A stretch of 64,000 bases of DNA. It comes from Dyella terrae (GTDB taxonomy: Bacteria; Pseudomonadota; Gammaproteobacteria; Xanthomonadales; Rhodanobacteraceae). The notes beneath the pieces are model-generated. The model worked only from the letters and a program-made list of their open reading frames with translations. It ran no database searches and had not been told where the DNA came from. The number at the start of each line of letters is the position of its first letter. Positions within the stretch are counted from its first letter, which is position 1. Shown in pieces: positions 36,481-44,744 of this stretch. The position numbers and the translations under genes are program-made. The stretch is taken from assembly GCF_022394535.1 (NCBI RefSeq), contig NZ_CP089414.1, positions 1,922,001 to 1,986,000 of the forward strand. The letters are read 5' to 3'.

Positions 36481-37301
36481 TGTGGAGGCTACGGGCGAGC
36501 GCGCTGCTCGCCCTTGGCGTAGCCGCCCTGCCCCTGGCGGCGGCCACGCTACCGCAAAGCCTTTCGCAGGGCGGATTGGTAACGGCCACGGTGCCGGCGG
36601 GCTCGTCCGCCACGGTGAACGGCAAGAACGTGCGCGTTGGTGACGACGGCATGTTGGTGTTTGGCGTAGGCCGTGATGAAAAGGGGCCCGTGGTTGTTGT
36701 GGTTACCTCTCCCGATGGCCACCGGGACACCTCACGAGTGACCGTGACGCCTCGCGCCTGGCCCGTGGAGCGCGTCAACGGCGTGCCACCCAAGACGGTA
36801 AACCCACCGCCCGACATCGCCGCGCGCATCCAGCGTGAACAGGCCGAAATGGCGGCTGCGCGCAAGCGTGACGATGACCGTGAAGGCTTTGCACACGGCT
36901 TTATCTGGCCGGTGACGGGCCGCATCAGCGGACGTTTCGGCAGCCAGCGCATTTTCAACGGCACGCCGAAATCGCCGCATCCAGGGATGGATATCGCCGT
37001 GCCTCAGGGCACGCCGGTGAAGGCCCCGGCTGACGGCATCATCACGTTCGCCAAGCCCGACCTCTATCTCACCGGCGGCACCGTGCTGATCGACCACGGC
37101 TTCGGGCTCAGCTCCAGTTTCCTGCACCTGTCGCGACTCGACGTGAAGGTCGGCCAGACAGTGCACCAGGGTGAGGTGATCGGCGCAGCAGGCATGACCG
37201 GACGGGCGACTGGCCCGCACGTGCATTGGGGGATCAACTGGTTCGAGGTACGACTCGACCCAATGCTGCTGCCAGGCATCGAAGGCACCAGCCCGCACTA
37301 A
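36477..37301 (+). CDS. M23-family peptidoglycan endopeptidase
   Basis: Exported LytM-type metallopeptidase of 274 residues. A signal peptide (about 1-24, ending PLAAAT) is followed by an Ig-like beta domain (about 30-110) and a catalytic domain (about 140-270). The zinc site is complete: HPGMDIAVPQGTPVKAP (His and Asp) and TGPHVHWGINWFE (His-x-His). It has the N-terminal extension seen in relatives that cut peptide cross-links. Because the catalytic residues are intact, it is more likely an enzyme than an EnvC/NlpD-like activator. ATG 36477 overlaps the dihydroorotase stop. Confidence 0.92.
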   Translation: MMWRLRASALLALGVAALPLAAATLPQSLSQGGLVTATVPAGSSATVNGKNVRVGDDGMLVFGVGRDEKGPVVVVVTSPDGHRDTSRVTVTPRAWPVERVNGVPPKTVNPPPDIAARIQREQAEMAAARKRDDDREGFAHGFIWPVTGRISGRFGSQRIFNGTPKSPHPGMDIAVPQGTPVKAPADGIITFAKPDLYLTGGTVLIDHGFGLSSSFLHLSRLDVKVGQTVHQGEVIGAAGMTGRATGPHVHWGINWFEVRLDPMLLPGIEGTSPH

Positions 37302-37330
37302 CCCTCGTTAAGCGGGCTGCATGTCGGCGG

Positions 37331-37801
37331 TTACGGTACGGCCTTGAGGGTGATGCTCACCGGGCCGTTTTCGCCGGAACGACCAAGCACACTGGTGCGC
37401 GTGTCGTTGATGGCGAGCAGCTTGTCGCCCTGCTGCAGACGCACGTTGATAGCGAAATCCACGCCGTCGCGCAGGTCGGCCGGGTCATAGCTCAGCATGA
37501 AATCCACCGGCGACGCGCCGACGGGCTGGATGCGTTCTTCCGCCACGGTGCGTGAGGCAACGTCCTGGCGACTCACGTCAGCCAGCGTCACGATCAGCAC
37601 GGCATCGGCCGGCACCAGATTCGGTAAGTCGTAGCGCACGTCACCCACCAGCGTCCTCATCAACGCTTCGTGCACCGGGGCTGCAGCCGCGCTGGTAGTG
37701 GCCGTCGGCTGGGAGGCCGCTTCCTTGTGATGGAACGGGAGCCACGAGCAAGCAGACAGCGCGAGCAAGGCAACGGCCAGCAAGGGAAGACGAAACGACA
37801 T
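37331..37801 (-). CDS. YbaY-family lipoprotein
   Basis: Predicted lipoprotein of 156 residues. The lipobox LSAC is near residue 17 and an Ala/Thr/Ser-rich linker follows. The domain (about residues 50-155) reads GDVRYDLPNLVPADAVLIVT, LADVSRQDVASRTVAEERI and PVDFMLSYDPADL, the pattern of YbaY/META-like small beta-barrel lipoproteins. ATG 37801 has GGAG 9 nt upstream and starts the signal peptide. Function is not established; the family is linked to envelope proteins. It follows folE2 on the same strand, with a hairpin between. Confidence 0.83.
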   Translation of the reverse strand: MSFRLPLLAVALLALSACSWLPFHHKEAASQPTATTSAAAAPVHEALMRTLVGDVRYDLPNLVPADAVLIVTLADVSRQDVASRTVAEERIQPVGASPVDFMLSYDPADLRDGVDFAINVRLQQGDKLLAINDTRTSVLGRSGENGPVSITLKAVP

Positions 37802-37819
37802 GCATGTTCTCCAGACAAT

Positions 37820-37841
37820 GAAAGCCCTGCAACGGGCTTTC
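37820..37841 (-). terminator. hairpin downstream of folE2
   Basis: An 8-bp stem (37834-37841 with 37820-37827) and a 6-nt loop, located 33 nt after the folE2 stop on the minus strand and in the leader of the YbaY gene. Only a weak T-rich tail follows. Confidence 0.5.
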
Positions 37842-37873
37842 ATCATGCTAACAGGGCCTACTTGAACTAGTGT

Positions 37874-38827
37874 TCAGGCGCAGCCCTTGCCCGCGTAGCC
37901 ACCTTCCACGCCCTTGCTGGCGTAGGCGACGGCATCGTGCGGATGCAGACTCTCCTGATGCTCCACACGGATGTGAAAGTCGCTCAGCGCCTTGTTCACA
38001 TCGAGCGCCTTCTGGATGCGGCGGGCCGCGTCCTCGCAGAACATCAGGTTGCCACCATTCGCAAGCGCGAACGCCTGCTCATCTTCGCGCTTCACGGCAG
38101 TCTGCACCGGCGTGCCCAAGGCTTGCTCGGTGACGTCGATCAGGTCGATCAGGTTGAAGTTGGCGCCGTCCGCCGGACGCACGCGCAGGCGCGCGACGCT
38201 GCGCTGTGCATGCGGCGTGGCGACGATGCCCTTCTCGCTGCCCAACCAGGCCAGCACAGCAGCGTGGTCAAGCGGCTTGGCGGTGTCGAAATCCTTGGCG
38301 AACTGGTCCTGGATCAACTGACGCGACAGCGCAGCCGATGCGGGACAGGTCGACGAGTAGACGATCTCGGTGCCGAACTCCAACAGAAACTCATCACCGA
38401 TCATGCTTGCTTCGATGGTCACCGGGTATGAGCGCCAGCCGCTGTTGGCGCTGCGCAACGCAGGACGACGCACCAAGTGCTCGAAACGGATGCTCAAGCA
38501 GGCGCGATCGGATAGATCCTTGTGCGACTCCAGAAAGCCGCGCAGCAATTCGCGCAGCGTGTCGGTGCCCAGCGTCTGCGTACTCAGTGCCTGCTCGACC
38601 TGCAGATAGAGGCGCGACATGTGGATGCCCCGCTTGTCCGGGCGGCGCAGATTGACGAAAGCCCCGACGCGTGCGCTGGCACGCTGTACGTCACCGTCGC
38701 CGGCATCGAAGCGCACCGGCACCTCGATGCCGTCCATGCCGACCCAATCCAGCTCGCCGACGAGATGCGGCTGAGCGTGGACTGCCACATCGGGCAGTAG
38801 GCGGGCGGTGTTTTCCTCGGTGTACAT
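37874..38827 (-). CDS. folE2: GTP cyclohydrolase I, FolE2 type
   Basis: GTP cyclohydrolase IB (FolE2/COG1469), 317 residues, which opens GTP to dihydroneopterin triphosphate for folate synthesis. VGMDGIEVPVRFDAGD near the N-terminus, NLRRPDKRGIHMSRLYL (near residue 75) and the metal-binding Cys in YSSTCPASAALSRQ (near 165) are diagnostic. The C-terminal MFCEDAARRIQ and HIRVEHQESLHPHDAVAYA complete the fold. FolE2 enzymes work with metals other than zinc and are often induced when zinc is short. Start at ATG 38827, where homologues begin. I could not recognise a Zur site by eye. Confidence 0.95.
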   Translation of the reverse strand: MYTEENTARLLPDVAVHAQPHLVGELDWVGMDGIEVPVRFDAGDGDVQRASARVGAFVNLRRPDKRGIHMSRLYLQVEQALSTQTLGTDTLRELLRGFLESHKDLSDRACLSIRFEHLVRRPALRSANSGWRSYPVTIEASMIGDEFLLEFGTEIVYSSTCPASAALSRQLIQDQFAKDFDTAKPLDHAAVLAWLGSEKGIVATPHAQRSVARLRVRPADGANFNLIDLIDVTEQALGTPVQTAVKREDEQAFALANGGNLMFCEDAARRIQKALDVNKALSDFHIRVEHQESLHPHDAVAYASKGVEGGYAGKGCA

Positions 38828-38939
38828 AGTGAATCCTGTATGTCCGGCCGGCGGTCTTGGCGCCGGGAGACCACAATCTTGGGGCACGGTGGGTGCCTCG
38901 CAATAGTGGCGCGCGGGAAACGCTGCGTCCCGGCTTGCC

Positions 38940-39779
38940 TCAGTTCGCCGCGCGGCGCCAGGCCTTTGCGGCCTGCCACGCCTGCCATGCCACGCCCGGC
39001 CCCTGTCGCCCCTGCCCCTTGCGCAGCACGTCGAGCGGGTCTGCCGCCTTGCGCGCCTTGGCTACCAGGGTTTTGCCCTGGCGCGACTCCATCCCGCGGA
39101 ACGCGCTCAACGGGCCAGGCAGACGCTCCGATTCACGCCACGCCTGGTGCAGATCTTCCAACTGGGCACGAACCGCATCGTTGCGCACGGTGCTGGCCTC
39201 GCGCAGCTCATGGCGGCTCAGGCCGAATTTGGCCAGGCGCGACATCGGAAGCGCCAGTCGATCGCGGTCGGCATCTTCTTCGAGACGCAGCAGCGAATAG
39301 AGCATGTGTGACAAGGTCGCCACGCGCGCGGCGCGCTCGCTGGATGCCTTATCACCGAACCACCACGCAGTTTCCAGCTCGGCAATGGCCCCGTGCAGCA
39401 ACGAGCCAGCGGCAACCTGGGCCGGAAAATCCGCTGCCGTGCCCTCCTCCAGTTGCCCCATGGCGGCCAGCACGGGAGCGACCCAGCGCTCAGCCGCAAT
39501 GGCATGGGCACGGTCATCGTCGAACAGCACGTGCGTCAGGGGGTGGCGACCGCCACTGGAGGCCGCACCCGACAGTTCTTCCGCCCACCAGTTGAGCTTG
39601 GTGGCCGCCACGTGCGGCTCACGAATGCCATACGCAGCCGCCAGCCATTCCTGCTCGAGCGCCGCTAGCGCGATGTGGCCGGGGTAGGTGTTCTGATCCA
39701 CGAATGCCAACGCGATGCGCTGCTGTGGCTGTACGGCCAGCCACTTGTCGATGTAGCTCTGCAGCGCGGTGTCGCTCAT
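38940..39779 (-). CDS. squalene/phytoene synthase family protein
   Basis: Protein of 279 residues of the squalene/phytoene synthase fold. KLNWWAEELSGAA (near residue 62) stands where true synthases carry the first Asp-rich motif, and LLRLEEDADRDRLALPMSRL (near 170) replaces the second. The Asp pairs that bind diphosphate-Mg are therefore altered, which is the pattern of the NDUFAF6-like branch rather than of a carotenoid or hopanoid enzyme. The stop of the downstream gph start region is shared: gph overlaps it by 4 nt. Function uncertain. Confidence 0.75.
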   Translation of the reverse strand: MSDTALQSYIDKWLAVQPQQRIALAFVDQNTYPGHIALAALEQEWLAAAYGIREPHVAATKLNWWAEELSGAASSGGRHPLTHVLFDDDRAHAIAAERWVAPVLAAMGQLEEGTAADFPAQVAAGSLLHGAIAELETAWWFGDKASSERAARVATLSHMLYSLLRLEEDADRDRLALPMSRLAKFGLSRHELREASTVRNDAVRAQLEDLHQAWRESERLPGPLSAFRGMESRQGKTLVAKARKAADPLDVLRKGQGRQGPGVAWQAWQAAKAWRRAAN

Positions 39780-40447
39780 GCGACCACCGTCAGGCGGCGG
39801 GTGAGATCAGATGGATGGTCCACCACGAGATCCGCATTCCACTGATAAGGGTCGCCACCATCGAGGTAGCCCCAACGCACGGCGACCGTATACATGCCTG
39901 CCCCGGCGCCTGCCATGACGTCGCGGCGATCGTCGCCCACAAACAGGCAACGCGAAGGATCGAGCCCAGCGCGCTCGCATGCCAGCAGCACGGGTGCCGG
40001 GTCCGGCTTCTTGACGGGCAACGTATCGCCGGACACCACCGCCGCGGCGCGGGGCGCCCAGCCAATACGAACCAACAGCTCGTCAGTCAGGAAGCCGGGC
40101 TTGTTGGTGACGATGCCCCACGCGATACCCTGCGCTTCGAGCGACGACAGCAGTTCGTCCACGCCATCGAACGGACGTGTGTGCTCGGCCATCATCGCGT
40201 GATAGAGCTCAAGATAACGCGGCATCAGGAGCAGTAACGCCTCGTCATCGAGGTCAGGAAAGGCACAGCGCAGGATGGCACGTGAGCCACGCGAGACCAC
40301 CTCGCGAACCATCGCGTACGGAGGCGCGGCCGCCTGCATTTCGTCGCACTGTGCTTTCAGCGCCGCATAGAGATCGGGAGCGCTGTCGAGCAGTGTGCCA
40401 TCGAGATCGAACAGCACGCCCTGGATATTTACCGGAAACGACTTCAT
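39776..40447 (-). CDS. gph: phosphoglycolate phosphatase-like HAD hydrolase
   Basis: HAD-superfamily phosphatase of 223 residues. Motif I is VLFDLDGTLLDSAPDL with the nucleophile Asp, motif II GIVTNKPGF, motif III VKKPDPAPVLL and motif IV FVGDDRRDVMAG. Gph removes 2-phosphoglycolate; in many gammaproteobacteria it lies directly behind ubiG, as here. The start at 40447 overlaps the ubiG stop by 4 nt. Some family members also act in nucleotide-sugar recycling (MupP), which sits in the same ubiG-gph context in Pseudomonas, so a UDP-MurNAc-recycling role is an alternative. Confidence 0.88.
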   Translation of the reverse strand: MKSFPVNIQGVLFDLDGTLLDSAPDLYAALKAQCDEMQAAAPPYAMVREVVSRGSRAILRCAFPDLDDEALLLLMPRYLELYHAMMAEHTRPFDGVDELLSSLEAQGIAWGIVTNKPGFLTDELLVRIGWAPRAAAVVSGDTLPVKKPDPAPVLLACERAGLDPSRCLFVGDDRRDVMAGAGAGMYTVAVRWGYLDGGDPYQWNADLVVDHPSDLTRRLTVVA

Positions 40448-41166
40448 GCGGGCTTTCGTGCGCTGATCAGGTAGTTCACGGCCGTAACGCGGCTCAACCA
40501 CGCCTTGCGATTGAGCGGGTTGTAACCAAGGCCCGACACGTCATCGATTTCCAATCCAGAATGGCGCATCAAGCGCCCGAGCTCAGACGGCTTGAGGAAT
40601 TGCGCGTAGTGATGGGTGCCGCGCGGAAGCATGCGCATGATGTACTCAGCGCCAAGAATGGCCGCACCGAACGCCACCGGCGTGCGATTGAGCGTCGACA
40701 TCACCACCACGCCACCGGGCTTGACCATGCGGGCGAGGTCACTCACCAGCGCGGCCGGATCGGGCACGTGTTCGATTAGCTCCATGCAGCACACGACGTC
40801 GAAGCTCTCCGGTTCGGCAGATGCCAATTCGGCCGATGACTGCACGCGGTAGTCGATGTCGAGGCTCGGGTTCTCCAGTCGCGATTCGTGCATGTGCAGT
40901 CGAGCGATCTCGATCACCTTGTCACCCAGGTCGATGCCGGTGACACGTGCGCCCGCCTTGGCCAACGCCTCGCTGAGCAGGCCACCACCACAACCGACAT
41001 CGGCCACGCGTGCGCCGCGCAAATTGACGCGATCGGCTACGTACGAAGCACGAACCGGATTCAGGTCATGCAGTGGGCGAGACTCGCCATCCGGATCCCA
41101 CCAGCGCGCGGCAAGCTTGCCGAAGCGCGCGATTTCCTCGGGACTGACATTGGTTGCGGCTTGCAT
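40444..41166 (-). CDS. ubiG: ubiquinone biosynthesis O-methyltransferase
   Basis: UbiG, 240 residues, performs both O-methylations in ubiquinone synthesis using S-adenosylmethionine. FGKLAARWWDPDGESRPLHDLN near the N-terminus is the family signature (cited as FGKLAARWWDPDGE), followed by the SAM loop VADVGCGGGLLSEALA. MELIEHVPDP and GTHHYAQFLKPSEL further support it. The second ATG (41166) has AAAGGA 9 nt upstream and is preferred over the ATG three codons earlier. The next gene, gph, overlaps its stop. Confidence 0.95.
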   Translation of the reverse strand: MQAATNVSPEEIARFGKLAARWWDPDGESRPLHDLNPVRASYVADRVNLRGARVADVGCGGGLLSEALAKAGARVTGIDLGDKVIEIARLHMHESRLENPSLDIDYRVQSSAELASAEPESFDVVCCMELIEHVPDPAALVSDLARMVKPGGVVVMSTLNRTPVAFGAAILGAEYIMRMLPRGTHHYAQFLKPSELGRLMRHSGLEIDDVSGLGYNPLNRKAWLSRVTAVNYLISARKPA

Positions 41167-41196
41167 CGAAAGCATCCTTTGAAACGTGCGCGCAGC

Positions 41197-41451
41197 TTAG
41201 CGCGCGTTCCATTCGTAGACCGTGATATCCCAGCCGCCACTGGTATGGGCCGGGTCCTGATGTGCAATGGACAGCGCTTCGCTCATGTCGGCGGCACGCA
41301 TGAGATAGGCGCCACCCGACTGGTCGCTGAAGCCACCGGACATGTCCAGCCGTCCGCCAGCACGCAGGCCTTCGAGGAAGTCCTTATGCGGCTGCACGAA
41401 AGCCGGATCGAAGTTCGGGCGACGCATAGCCATGACGAGATAACGATGCAC
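41197..41451 (-). CDS. small YCII-like protein
   Basis: YCII/EthD-like protein of 84 residues with HRYLVMAMRRPNFDP at the start, GGRLDMSGGFSDQSGGAYLM in the middle and a final strand WDITVYEWNAR. GTG 41451 is chosen because GAGGAG lies 7 nt upstream; the longer frame has no similarity. It lies between ubiG (30 nt) and mtaD (10 nt) on the same strand and is probably co-transcribed. Function unknown; the fold is shared with small dehalogenase-like and monooxygenase-like proteins. Confidence 0.8.
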   Translation of the reverse strand: MHRYLVMAMRRPNFDPAFVQPHKDFLEGLRAGGRLDMSGGFSDQSGGAYLMRAADMSEALSIAHQDPAHTSGGWDITVYEWNAR

Positions 41452-41461
41452 GACGATCTCC

Positions 41462-42802
41462 TCAGCCCGCGTCGATGGCTGCAATGCGCTCACGCCATGC
41501 GTGCGTCTTCGCCAGCACGGCATCAGTGTCGATATCCGTCAGCAGGCGGCCAGCCAATTTACGCACACCGTTGATCCACACGTCGGTGACCTGATGACGG
41601 CCGGTGGCGTACGCCAACTGCGAAGCGATGTGGAACAACGGCTGCGTTTCCAGATCGGACAGTCGCACGGCGGCCAGATCAGCCTGCTTGCCGGCTTCGA
41701 TGGAGCCGATGCGGTCTTCCAGGCCCATCGCGCGTGCGCCATTGAGCGTGGCCGCGCGCAGCGCATACGCGGCATCGAACGCAGCTGCGTCGCTGGCCAC
41801 AGCCTTCGCCAGCAGCGCTGCGGTGCGCATCTCACCGAACATGTCGAGGTCGTTGTTCGACGCGCAGCCGTCCGTACCAATAGCGACGTTCACCCCAGCC
41901 TTGCGCAGCTTTTCGGCCGGGCAGAAGCCCGAGGCGAGCTTGAGGTTGGATTCGGGACAATGCACCACGGAAACACCCGCTTCCGCACATGCCTCGATTT
42001 CCGCGTCGGTGAGCTGCGTCATGTGCACGGCAATCAGGCGATCATTGACCAGTCCCAGCTTCTGCAAGCGCTGGAAGGGACGCAGACCGGACTTGGCCTT
42101 CTCCTCTTCCACTTCATGCGCGGTTTCATGCGTGTGCAGGTGCACCTGGATATCGAGCTGGTCGGCGAGCACGCGAATGCGCTCGAAGCTTTCGTCCGAC
42201 ACGGTGTACGGCGCGTGCGGCGCAAACGACGTGCTGATCAGCGTGTCACCCAGGAAACTGTCGTGCACTTCGATGGCGCGATCGAAGTACTCGTCCTGCG
42301 TCTTCGCCCACGCGGTAGGAAAATCGATCACCGGCAGGCCGACCACGGCGCGAAAGCCCATACGTCGGTAGGTGGCGCCAATGACGTCGGGGAAAAAGTA
42401 ATTCTCGTTGGCGCAGGTGGTACCACCACGGATCATCTCGGCCACGGCCAGTTCAACGCCATCGCGCACAAACTCTGGGCCGATCACCTGACCTTCCACC
42501 GGCCAGATGTGCTTCTGTAGCCACACCATCAACGGCAGATCGTCGGCGAGGCCGCGCAGCAGCGTCATGGGGTTGTGCGTATGTGTGTTGACGAGGCCCG
42601 GAATCAGAACGTGCTCACCCAGTTCCACGCGCTCACGTGGTGCATAGGCGGCACGGGCATCCGACATGGGCAGCAGCGCCACGATGGCGCCCTTGTCGAC
42701 AGCTACGGCGTGGTGCTCAAGGACGACGCCATGCGGCTCCACCGGCACGACCCAGCGCGCTTCGATCAGGAGGTCGATGGTTTGCGGGGCGTTCTGGCTC
42801 AT
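41462..42802 (-). CDS. mtaD: 5'-methylthioadenosine / S-adenosylhomocysteine deaminase-like amidohydrolase
   Basis: TRZ/ATZ-family aminohydrolase of 446 residues. The metal ligands are GLVNTHTHNPMTLLRG (His-x-His, near residue 70), HTHETAHEVEEE (His), AVHMTQLTDAE (His) and GTDGCASNNDLDMFGE (Asp). Enzymes of this type deaminate 5'-methylthioadenosine, S-adenosylhomocysteine or related nucleosides in methionine salvage. Placement next to ubiG, which produces S-adenosylhomocysteine, is compatible with that role. The ATG at 42802 has AAGGA directly before it, an unusually short spacing, and a GTG 12 nt upstream could be the true start. Confidence 0.9.
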   Translation of the reverse strand: MSQNAPQTIDLLIEARWVVPVEPHGVVLEHHAVAVDKGAIVALLPMSDARAAYAPRERVELGEHVLIPGLVNTHTHNPMTLLRGLADDLPLMVWLQKHIWPVEGQVIGPEFVRDGVELAVAEMIRGGTTCANENYFFPDVIGATYRRMGFRAVVGLPVIDFPTAWAKTQDEYFDRAIEVHDSFLGDTLISTSFAPHAPYTVSDESFERIRVLADQLDIQVHLHTHETAHEVEEEKAKSGLRPFQRLQKLGLVNDRLIAVHMTQLTDAEIEACAEAGVSVVHCPESNLKLASGFCPAEKLRKAGVNVAIGTDGCASNNDLDMFGEMRTAALLAKAVASDAAAFDAAYALRAATLNGARAMGLEDRIGSIEAGKQADLAAVRLSDLETQPLFHIASQLAYATGRHQVTDVWINGVRKLAGRLLTDIDTDAVLAKTHAWRERIAAIDAG

Positions 42803-42932
42803 TCCTTGACTCACTTTTTTAATGTTGGATACGACATGGGGCGGATCACCTTGCGGTGGCCGCCCCATGGTTGCCTAACGGCATGACGAACCATACGTTG
42901 TCACGCCATGCGCAGATGCGCAGGCCAATGCG

Positions 42933-43502
42933 TCACTTGCCGACGCGGCTGACGTATTCGCCCGTGCGGGTATCGACCTTGATCACTTCGTCGGTGGTGA
43001 CGAACAGCGGCACGCGGACCACAGCGCCGGTTTCCAGCGTCGCCGGCTTGCCGCCGCCACCGGAGGTGTCGCCACGCAGGCCCGGGTCGGTCTCGGTGAT
43101 CTTCAGCTCGACGAAGTTCGGGGCCTGCACGCTGATGATCTCGCCGTTGAACAGCGTGACCACGCACTCTTCCTCGCCCTTCAGCCACTTCACGGCATCG
43201 CCCAGGCCCGCCTTGCTGGCCTGGTGTTGCTCGAAGCTTTCCTGGTGCATGAAGTGCCAGAACTCGCCGTCGGAGTACAGGTACTGCATGTCGGTATCCA
43301 CGACGTCGGCGACTTCAAAGCTGTCGCTGGACTTCATCGTCGACTCGCTGGTGCGGCCGTTCTTCAGGTTGCGGATGAAGATGCGTGTGAACGCCTGACC
43401 CTTGCCGGGCTTGATGAAATCGGCGTCGGTAATGACCCACGGGTCATTGTTGTGAAGGATCTTCATACCCTTCTTGACGTCGTTAAGACCGGCGGTGGCC
43501 AT
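42933..43502 (-). CDS. efp: elongation factor P
   Basis: Canonical EF-P, 189 residues, which lets ribosomes pass polyproline stretches. Lys34 in [11 protein letters not shown] is the residue that receives beta-lysine. The three domains (KOW-like N domain to about residue 65, OB domains to 189) are complete and end with [19 protein letters not shown]. The epmB gene is divergent 84 nt away, so the modified protein and one modifying enzyme share a promoter region. The window also holds the unmodified paralogue efpL (8949-9512). The ligase EpmA is not in the window. Confidence 0.97.
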   Translation of the reverse strand: MATAGLNDVKKGMKILHNNDPWVITDADFIKPGKGQAFTRIFIRNLKNGRTSESTMKSSDSFEVADVVDTDMQYLYSDGEFWHFMHQESFEQHQASKAGLGDAVKWLKGEEECVVTLFNGEIISVQAPNFVELKITETDPGLRGDTSGGGGKPATLETGAVVRVPLFVTTDEVIKVDTRTGEYVSRVGK

Positions 43503-43586
43503 GTGCTGCGCTCCAGGTGTGATGCCGCGGGGAGGCGGCTAGAATAGGGTTTTCACCGGGCCTCCGGGCCCGATTCATGACCTCCT

Positions 43587-44597
43587 ATGATAACCGCAAG
43601 CCGCGCCGCCCGCCTATCACCGCCCGGACCCGACTGGCGCGCGCTCTGGCGCGAGGCCGTGACGGACCCACGCGAACTGCTGGACCTCGTTGGCCTGGGG
43701 CATCTGGCCGACCGCCTGCCCGTGGACGATGCCGGCTTCGCCGTACGCGTGCCGCGGGGCTTCGTGGCCCGCATGCGGCAAGGTGACCCCGGTGACCCCC
43801 TGCTCCTGCAAGTTCTGCCCCAGTTGGCGGAACATGACGTGATCCCGGGTTTCGGCACCGACGCCGTGGGCGATATGGCGGCCCGCTCCGCCCAGGGCGT
43901 GCTGCACAAGTACGAGGGCCGCGCCCTGCTGATCGCCAGCGGCAGCTGTGCGATCAACTGCCGCTATTGCTTCCGCCGCCATTTTCCCTACGGGGACGAG
44001 ATGGCCGCCGCCGGCCAGTGGCGCAAGGCGCTTGAGCACGTGCGTCACGACAGCTCGATCAGTGAGCTGATCCTTTCCGGCGGCGACCCACTGTCGCTGG
44101 CGACATCCAAGCTGGCGGAGCTTACGCAGGGACTGACCGAGATTCCGCACGTCACCCGCCTGCGCATCCATACACGCCTGCCCGTCGTGCTGCCAGAACG
44201 TATTGACGAGGCCTTCGGCCAGTGGCTGGCTCAGCTTCCGCTGCAGAAAGTGGTGGTACTCCACGCCAATCACGCGAACGAGTTCGACACGGCGGTGGAT
44301 TCCGCCTGCGCCCGCCTGCGCGATGCCGGTGCTACCCTGCTCAATCAGTCGGTGCTCCTGCGTGGCATCAATGATGATGTCGACACGCTGGCCGCCCTGT
44401 CCGAGCGCCTGTTCGCCACGGGCGTGCTGCCCTACTACCTGCACCAGCTCGATCGCGTGCAGGGTGCCGCACACTTCGAGGTGGACGACGATCGCGCGCT
44501 CTCCCTCATTGAGGCGGTCCGGCATCGACTGCCGGGTTACCTGGTACCCAAGCTGGTTCGCGAAGTCGGCGGCGAACCCTCGAAGAGACCTGTGTAA
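43587..44597 (+). CDS. epmB: EF-P beta-lysylation protein EpmB (lysine 2,3-aminomutase-like)
   Basis: Radical-SAM enzyme of 336 residues that converts (S)-alpha-lysine to (R)-beta-lysine for attachment to EF-P. The cluster-binding Cys motif is SCAINCRYCFRRHFPY (Cys-x3-Cys-x2-Cys, near residue 122). ELILSGGDPLSLATSKL and LHANHANEFD are further aminomutase signatures, and TLLNQSVLLRGINDD is conserved. It is short compared with catabolic lysine aminomutases (about 400 residues) and lies divergent from efp, both typical of EpmB. No clear Shine-Dalgarno sequence precedes the ATG. Confidence 0.95.
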   Translation: MITASRAARLSPPGPDWRALWREAVTDPRELLDLVGLGHLADRLPVDDAGFAVRVPRGFVARMRQGDPGDPLLLQVLPQLAEHDVIPGFGTDAVGDMAARSAQGVLHKYEGRALLIASGSCAINCRYCFRRHFPYGDEMAAAGQWRKALEHVRHDSSISELILSGGDPLSLATSKLAELTQGLTEIPHVTRLRIHTRLPVVLPERIDEAFGQWLAQLPLQKVVVLHANHANEFDTAVDSACARLRDAGATLLNQSVLLRGINDDVDTLAALSERLFATGVLPYYLHQLDRVQGAAHFEVDDDRALSLIEAVRHRLPGYLVPKLVREVGGEPSKRPV

Positions 44598-44744
44598 CAG
44601 ATCCACAGTACAGTTGTGGGTTACGTCACTACCGGAATATTTCTGCTGGCAGCGGCCGGCGGAATCCGCTAAAACCCACGGACGGCCCGCCCTCCTGTCA
44701 TCTCAGGCAAGCAGCGGCGCACAACGGAATAGCTCGGCGAGCCC

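Noticed and set aside
38940..39779. Carotenoid or hopanoid synthesis gene
   Set aside because: The Asp-rich motifs needed for prenyl-diphosphate chemistry are altered and no other isoprenoid gene is near, so I call it only a family member.
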